64,000 bases of DNA from Branchiostoma floridae (taxonomy: Eukaryota > Chordata > Leptocardii > Amphioxiformes > Branchiostomatidae): the NCBI RefSeq assembly GCF_000003815.2, contig NC_049986.1, positions 10,871,900 to 10,935,899 of the forward strand, given 5' to 3'. The notes beneath the pieces were generated by a model, which searched no databases, had not been told where the DNA came from, and was given only the letters and a program-made list of their open reading frames with translations. Of this stretch, positions 32,990 through 64,000 are shown piece after piece (within the stretch, counting starts at the first letter, position 1; the number at the start of each line of letters is the position of its first letter). The translations under genes were made by a program, and so were the position numbers.

Positions 32990-33977
32990 TCTGTGTCTTG
33001 CATTTATTATATAATGTATATTTTAATTTAACATTTATCAATAAGTACAATTAATTCGAAACTTACCGTTAGTTGATGAATAAAAGTCAACCAATAGCTG
33101 CAGAGCGTCCCTCTGTCCCATCTCATACAGTGCCTTCACCAGTTGTCTCGTCGACACGTGGGTAGTGTTCCGAAGCACGGCCACAGTCTTCTCAGTCTCC
33201 TTGCAGGCAATGTTGTCGATCCGTGAGTTCGGTATGTCCAGTTTGGACGCCATGACCCTCCAGTCGTTACCGTCTGGGTCGCGCCGATCCAACATGTTCC
33301 CCAGTTTGATGAGGACCTCGTACCGAATATCACAAGCACGTTTCACCTTCCTGGGTATAAGGTCCTGTTATGGAATCAAAATTTACTCCAAATGTTGAAG
33401 CATTCATTGTCTAAATATCAACTATCAATACATGCCCTATATGTAAATATGCTTACCTTGAATACACAATACATCACAAAGAACTATTAAAACATGCCCA
33501 ATATGTAAATTTGCTAACCTTGAATACACAATACATCACAAAGAACTATTAAAACATGCCCAATATGTAAATTTGCTAACCTTGAATACACAATACATCA
33601 CAAAGATGGATTCCAGTTGAAACGTCTGACCGTTTCCAAAACCATATCCAGTTACGTGAGTAACTACTTTTTTTGGTATACCTTATTTAGTTATTACCTG
33701 GTTGTTTAACCTACATCGACGCATCACAAAGAACTATCAAAACATGCCCAATATGTAAATATGCTTACCTTGAATACACAATACATCATAAAGAACTATC
33801 AAAACATACCCAATATGTAAATATATATAAAGCCACAATGAAAACACAATATATCAAAAAGAACTATCAAAACATACCCAATATGTAAATAAGCTTGCGA
33901 TGAAAAGAACTATCAATACATACCTGTGCTTGTTGGTAGGTATCCTGCAAAAGGTCTGTTGGCACTTCTTCTGCCAT
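28987..33977 (-). CDS. Death domain - STAT-like linker - SH2 adaptor protein, 455 aa, complete
   Basis: Ten exons join in phase with GT/AG ends: 33977-33924, 33364-33067, 32711-32674, 31969-31741, 31364-31273, 31052-30938, 30579-30476, 30262-30210, 29975-29810 and 29205-28987. Start is MAEEVPTDLL and the end EENAR-stop. Residues about 30-112 are a Death domain: DWRVMASKLDIPNSRIDNI and LVKALYEMGQRDALQLL fit helices 2-3 and 5-6. Residues 131-206 are a Ser/Pro-rich linker with DSGYSGDS at 161-168. Residues about 208-327 are helical, with FVLLLGWFGPF resembling the linker/EF-like module before STAT SH2 domains. Residues 329-383 are SH2: WFAGYMSQDEANRRL, then FLVRFSES with phosphotyrosine-binding Arg354 and VHFNIK. 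It has no kinase or DNA-binding part, so it should act as a cytoplasmic adaptor linking Death-fold and phosphotyrosine signals. Domains are clear; role is inferred. Confidence 0.87.
30319..30397 (+). repeat. CA microsatellite in intron
   Basis: Imperfect CA dinucleotide run interrupted by CAAACAC units. Confidence 0.9.
30664..30785 (+). repeat. GTGA tetranucleotide repeat in intron
   Basis: Imperfect GTGA/GAGT tandem run between exons 6 and 7 of the Death/SH2 gene; similar to the run at 63351-63498. Confidence 0.9.
32948..32987. repeat. AT microsatellite in intron
   Basis: Uninterrupted AT dinucleotide run of about 40 bp. Confidence 0.95.
33427..33905. repeat. 62-bp minisatellite in intron 1 of the Death/SH2 gene
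   Basis: Copies of CCCAATATGTAAAT recur at about 33436, 33498, 33560, 33748, 33810 and 33877, that is on a 62-bp grid, with two units replaced by unrelated sequence at 33607-33720. Units carry CTTACCTTG or CTAACCTTG, which read as splice-donor-like sequences on the gene strand. Confidence 0.85.
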
Positions 33978-36983
<3,006 letters not shown>

Positions 36984-39703
36984 CTAGATCACACCCCACT
37001 TCTGGATCTCTTGGATCATCCGCAGTAGATCTGGATCTGCAGGCAGGGCCGTCAGACGTACGAAGCGGTTGATCAACCCGTGTAGACAGTCTGCTTTGAA
37101 GTCTACCCTCAACTGTTCCAGCTCTTTAGGCCCGAGGATTCTAAAGGCAATATATATATATCATCAGAACTCTGTAACGAAAAAGTACTTGTATGATATC
37201 ACATACACATATACGTACATTGATTTTGCTTTCTCGTTTGGTGAAATGGGTGTCTTTACAACAATGCTAGGAAGAAGCTCAAAACAAAACAAAAACTTCC
37301 TCATGAGTCATGTAAACCAGGCCATGACCATCACTGTCAACCAGTTTTTGAGTTATTAGCATTTTCTTCCAAAAAACCTCTTTATTTAAAAAAAAGACGC
37401 GAGCCAGAAACTCCAACAAAAAGTCATGACCATAGGTTGTTCAGAACTGGAGATACTAGAACCAGACGTTCCTCGACAGTGCCGTAGAAAAACTTATTGA
37501 ACTTGACCTCCATTTTCATAGCTCTGCTATCTAGCATACTGATCCAGTCACAGTTACAGTCAAGTTATGCACATACACACACATACACACAAAACACACA
37601 CACTCACCGAAATCATTATACCTTTCTTGACGTCATGTATCATAGGAAACGAAGCATCCAACCTTAATTTTTACTGTAAAATATGCACGCTAAAATATGC
37701 ACGCTGATAAAAAATGATTCCCACCTCCTGTACCCAGGGTCTCCTGCAGTATGTGGTGATAGTGGGCCAAGATGTCGTCTCTGTAATTGTGGAAGACGTC
37801 CCAGCTCGTGTTGCAAAGAAACAGGAGAGTCAGGTCAATGGTTGGCGGGTTGTATGTGGGAGTCTGCCAGTCCACCAGCCTTACTTCGGTGGGCACGTCA
37901 CCATCGAACTGTGTTGAGACAATAGCAACGGTGAAACATAATCAGGACTCGAAATATTGGGTGCATGTGCACCCAGGTGCACCCAAAATTGGAGCTGTGC
38001 ACCCAATTTTTTCTGTGGGTGCACCCAAATATTTTCTTGCGTTTATGTATGTAAAGATATCAAAGTATACTAGTATACATCATATTCTGGACATCTACGT
38101 GTTAGGAAGATAAAAAATGTCAGTCATGGCACTTGTTTAAGAATTTGATAGCTTGTAACTAAGCTTTATTATCGAGTTATTACTTAAATTTAAGTGGTGC
38201 ATCCAAAAATGTTTTGGTCACCCAATTTTTTAAGCTGCACCAGTGCACCTAATCCCAAAAATTAATTTAGAGCCCTGATAATGTAAAACGATTAATGACG
38301 CATTTGCAAGCAAACACCTAACATTTGCAAGCAAACACCTAACAATTCCCTGCTATGTTCAATATGTCATAAATGCATTTTAGAGTGGCCAGCCACTTCA
38401 GCTCTGTCCTGCCACTTGCTCCATAATGTCATCGAACACTACATGGTGACGGCTACTTTGCAAGTAACTTATCAACTACACTAACAATAAACAATATTGC
38501 AAGTACAAGCATGGCGTTTACCTTGACATTGTCTAAGTCTAGCAAACTATTACTGTCTAATCTTCTTTAGATATATTTACATGGTGACCAGCCTTACAAC
38601 TCTGTCCTGCCACTTGCTATATAATATTATTACGTAATAGGCTGACAGCAAAGTGACTTATAACCGTTATGAAAGCCATGGTTATGCTTAGTTGGCCTTA
38701 TTGGTCCAGGTAATTGGGTTTATTCATTAAAAAAAAAAAGATGTTTTCTTTTCTTGAAGAAGAACGAACAAAATGTCTCAAGAGAAGTTGATTGTGACCC
38801 CACAATGTTTACATTTGAGCAAGAAAAGAAGAACGTGTCATGTCTTACCTTAATCATGATGTTATTTATCCAACTATCCGTATGGCAAAGCACCTTAAGC
38901 CTCGGGTCTTCCTCTAAGTCTAGTATCTCGCGATAGGGGTCTAACTTTTCTAGAAACCCTGTAAGGTCTGCCTTTTTAGGAAAAGCTGCGGCGAATTCCT
39001 TCACGCCGTCCCGATAAAGGGAGCTCTGTGCATCGATCCAAACTCTGGAAGTAGTCTTGATCCAGTCGTACTTCTCGGAAAGGGGTTTGCCCGACCGGAG
39101 CTCCACTAGATGTGACAGGCCGTGCAGCTGCGCTAGGGCCCCGGCAGCCAGCATCATCTCAGCACGGCTCAGCGACTGGCGGTTGGGTTTGATGGAGAAG
39201 CCCTGAGATTTCAGGTTCTCCATAACCCTGACGGACACCATGGAGCTCGGATCGGTGGCGGCAAAGTAGCATTTTGGGAGGAATAAGGAATCAGTCGGAG
39301 GGTCATTCTGGTCATCTATATTTCCTGGCTTAGATTCGCGCTCTGTGCCTGGGATTGCCACAGATAATAGCTCAGGAACTACGTCGGAGTAAAACCGGAG
39401 TTTTCTCGTCTCCATTTTGATGTGAGTTTCCTTTTTCCACTCTTTTATTTCAGTGAAAGGACAATTGAAATCTGTCATTTTAGCCACAAGACTGTAGTGC
39501 TGACTGGTACCGTTCCTGGTCCCCACGGCATCAAAAGCGATGATGTTGCTCATGTATCCCTCGCCTTTGTTGATGGGACCTTTGACATCGACGTCCGTAA
39601 TGATGATGCCTGGGAGCTCCTTCTGCAGTACCAACTGCACCCAGGAGGGGGAGATGTCTTCTGCGGACTGTGGAATGATAATCTCAGCCTTTGTTGCCAT
39701 CAT
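36984..39703 (-). CDS. EcKinase/CHK-like small-molecule kinase
   Basis: Exon 1 is 39703-38849 (285 codons, start MMATKAE; the second Met is equally possible), exon 2 is 37908-37725, and the likely last exon is 37140-36984, ending WGVI-stop. Exon 1 has LVAKMTDF with the ATP-site Lys, FYSDVVPEL, a helix AAGALAQLHGLSHL and the catalytic loop LCHTDSWINNIMI with Asp276. Exon 2 opens with VRLVDWQTPTYNPP, in which Asp298 is the metal-binding residue. This is the pattern of the EcKinase/CHK family, relatives of choline and aminoglycoside kinases; some insect members phosphorylate ecdysteroids. The substrate here is unknown. The exon 2-3 junction is off by one base in phase, so a small exon is missing, the splice site is wrong, or the gene is damaged. 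Expected length is about 400 aa. Confidence 0.8.
37943..38277. mobile_element. MITE with CAGGGCTCGAAAT-type ends, copy 1 (335 bp)
   Basis: It starts CAGGACTCGAAATATTGG and ends TTAGAGCCCTG, with 5-bp flanks ATAAT on both sides. It is filled with GTGCACCCA words and closely resembles 53193-53552. It sits in the intron just upstream of exon 2 of the EcKinase gene. Confidence 0.8.

Positions 39704-64000
<24,297 letters not shown>

Noticed and set aside
33427-33905. A CRISPR-like array
   Set aside because: The 62-bp period has no unique spacers; whole units repeat, so it is a minisatellite, and the genome is animal.

Overview
The window looks like nuclear DNA of an invertebrate chordate, most likely an amphioxus (Branchiostoma). 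The reasons are intron-rich genes with short phased exons, a clear orthologue of the vertebrate FAM102A/EEIG1 family, and a dense load of short transposable elements of the tRNA-SINE, 5S-SINE and MITE kinds. The species is an inference; no search could be run. All gene models were built by hand from reading frame, GT/AG splice sites and intron phase.

Layout. Four genes lie on the minus strand. (1) 75-15165 is the 5' part of a GMC-family FAD oxidoreductase that runs off the left edge; its 12.9-kb first intron holds many repeats. (2) 16687-24874 is a complete 13-exon gene for a 737-residue protein: an apparently active TKL-like protein kinase fused to a C-terminal region with a degenerate Nudix-like motif. 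(3) 28987-33977 is a complete 10-exon gene for a 455-residue adaptor: an N-terminal Death domain, a Ser-rich linker, then a STAT-like linker plus SH2 domain. (4) 36984-39703 is an EcKinase/CHK-like small-molecule kinase whose last splice junction does not fit in phase. One gene is on the plus strand: (5) a FAM102A/EEIG1-like NT-C2 gene starting at 45165, whose 18.4-kb first intron fills the right third; exon 2 is at 63683-63803 and the gene continues past the right edge.

Between and inside the genes are a LINE 3' end, a 5S-rRNA-derived SINE sitting in a 40-bp palindrome, tRNA-derived SINEs, at least five MITE-like families whose terminal inverted repeats can be read directly, minisatellites with 50-, 56- and 62-bp units, and long simple repeats.

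How the genes may work together. The kinase/Nudix-like fusion and the Death/SH2 adaptor are same-strand neighbours with domain combinations I do not know from vertebrates. Both look like signalling proteins, perhaps in innate immunity, but their linkage is only positional. The GMC oxidoreductase and the EcKinase-like gene look metabolic. Another point of interest is that about 63 bp of exon 11 of the kinase gene matches, in inverted orientation, the body of a SINE in the next intron.
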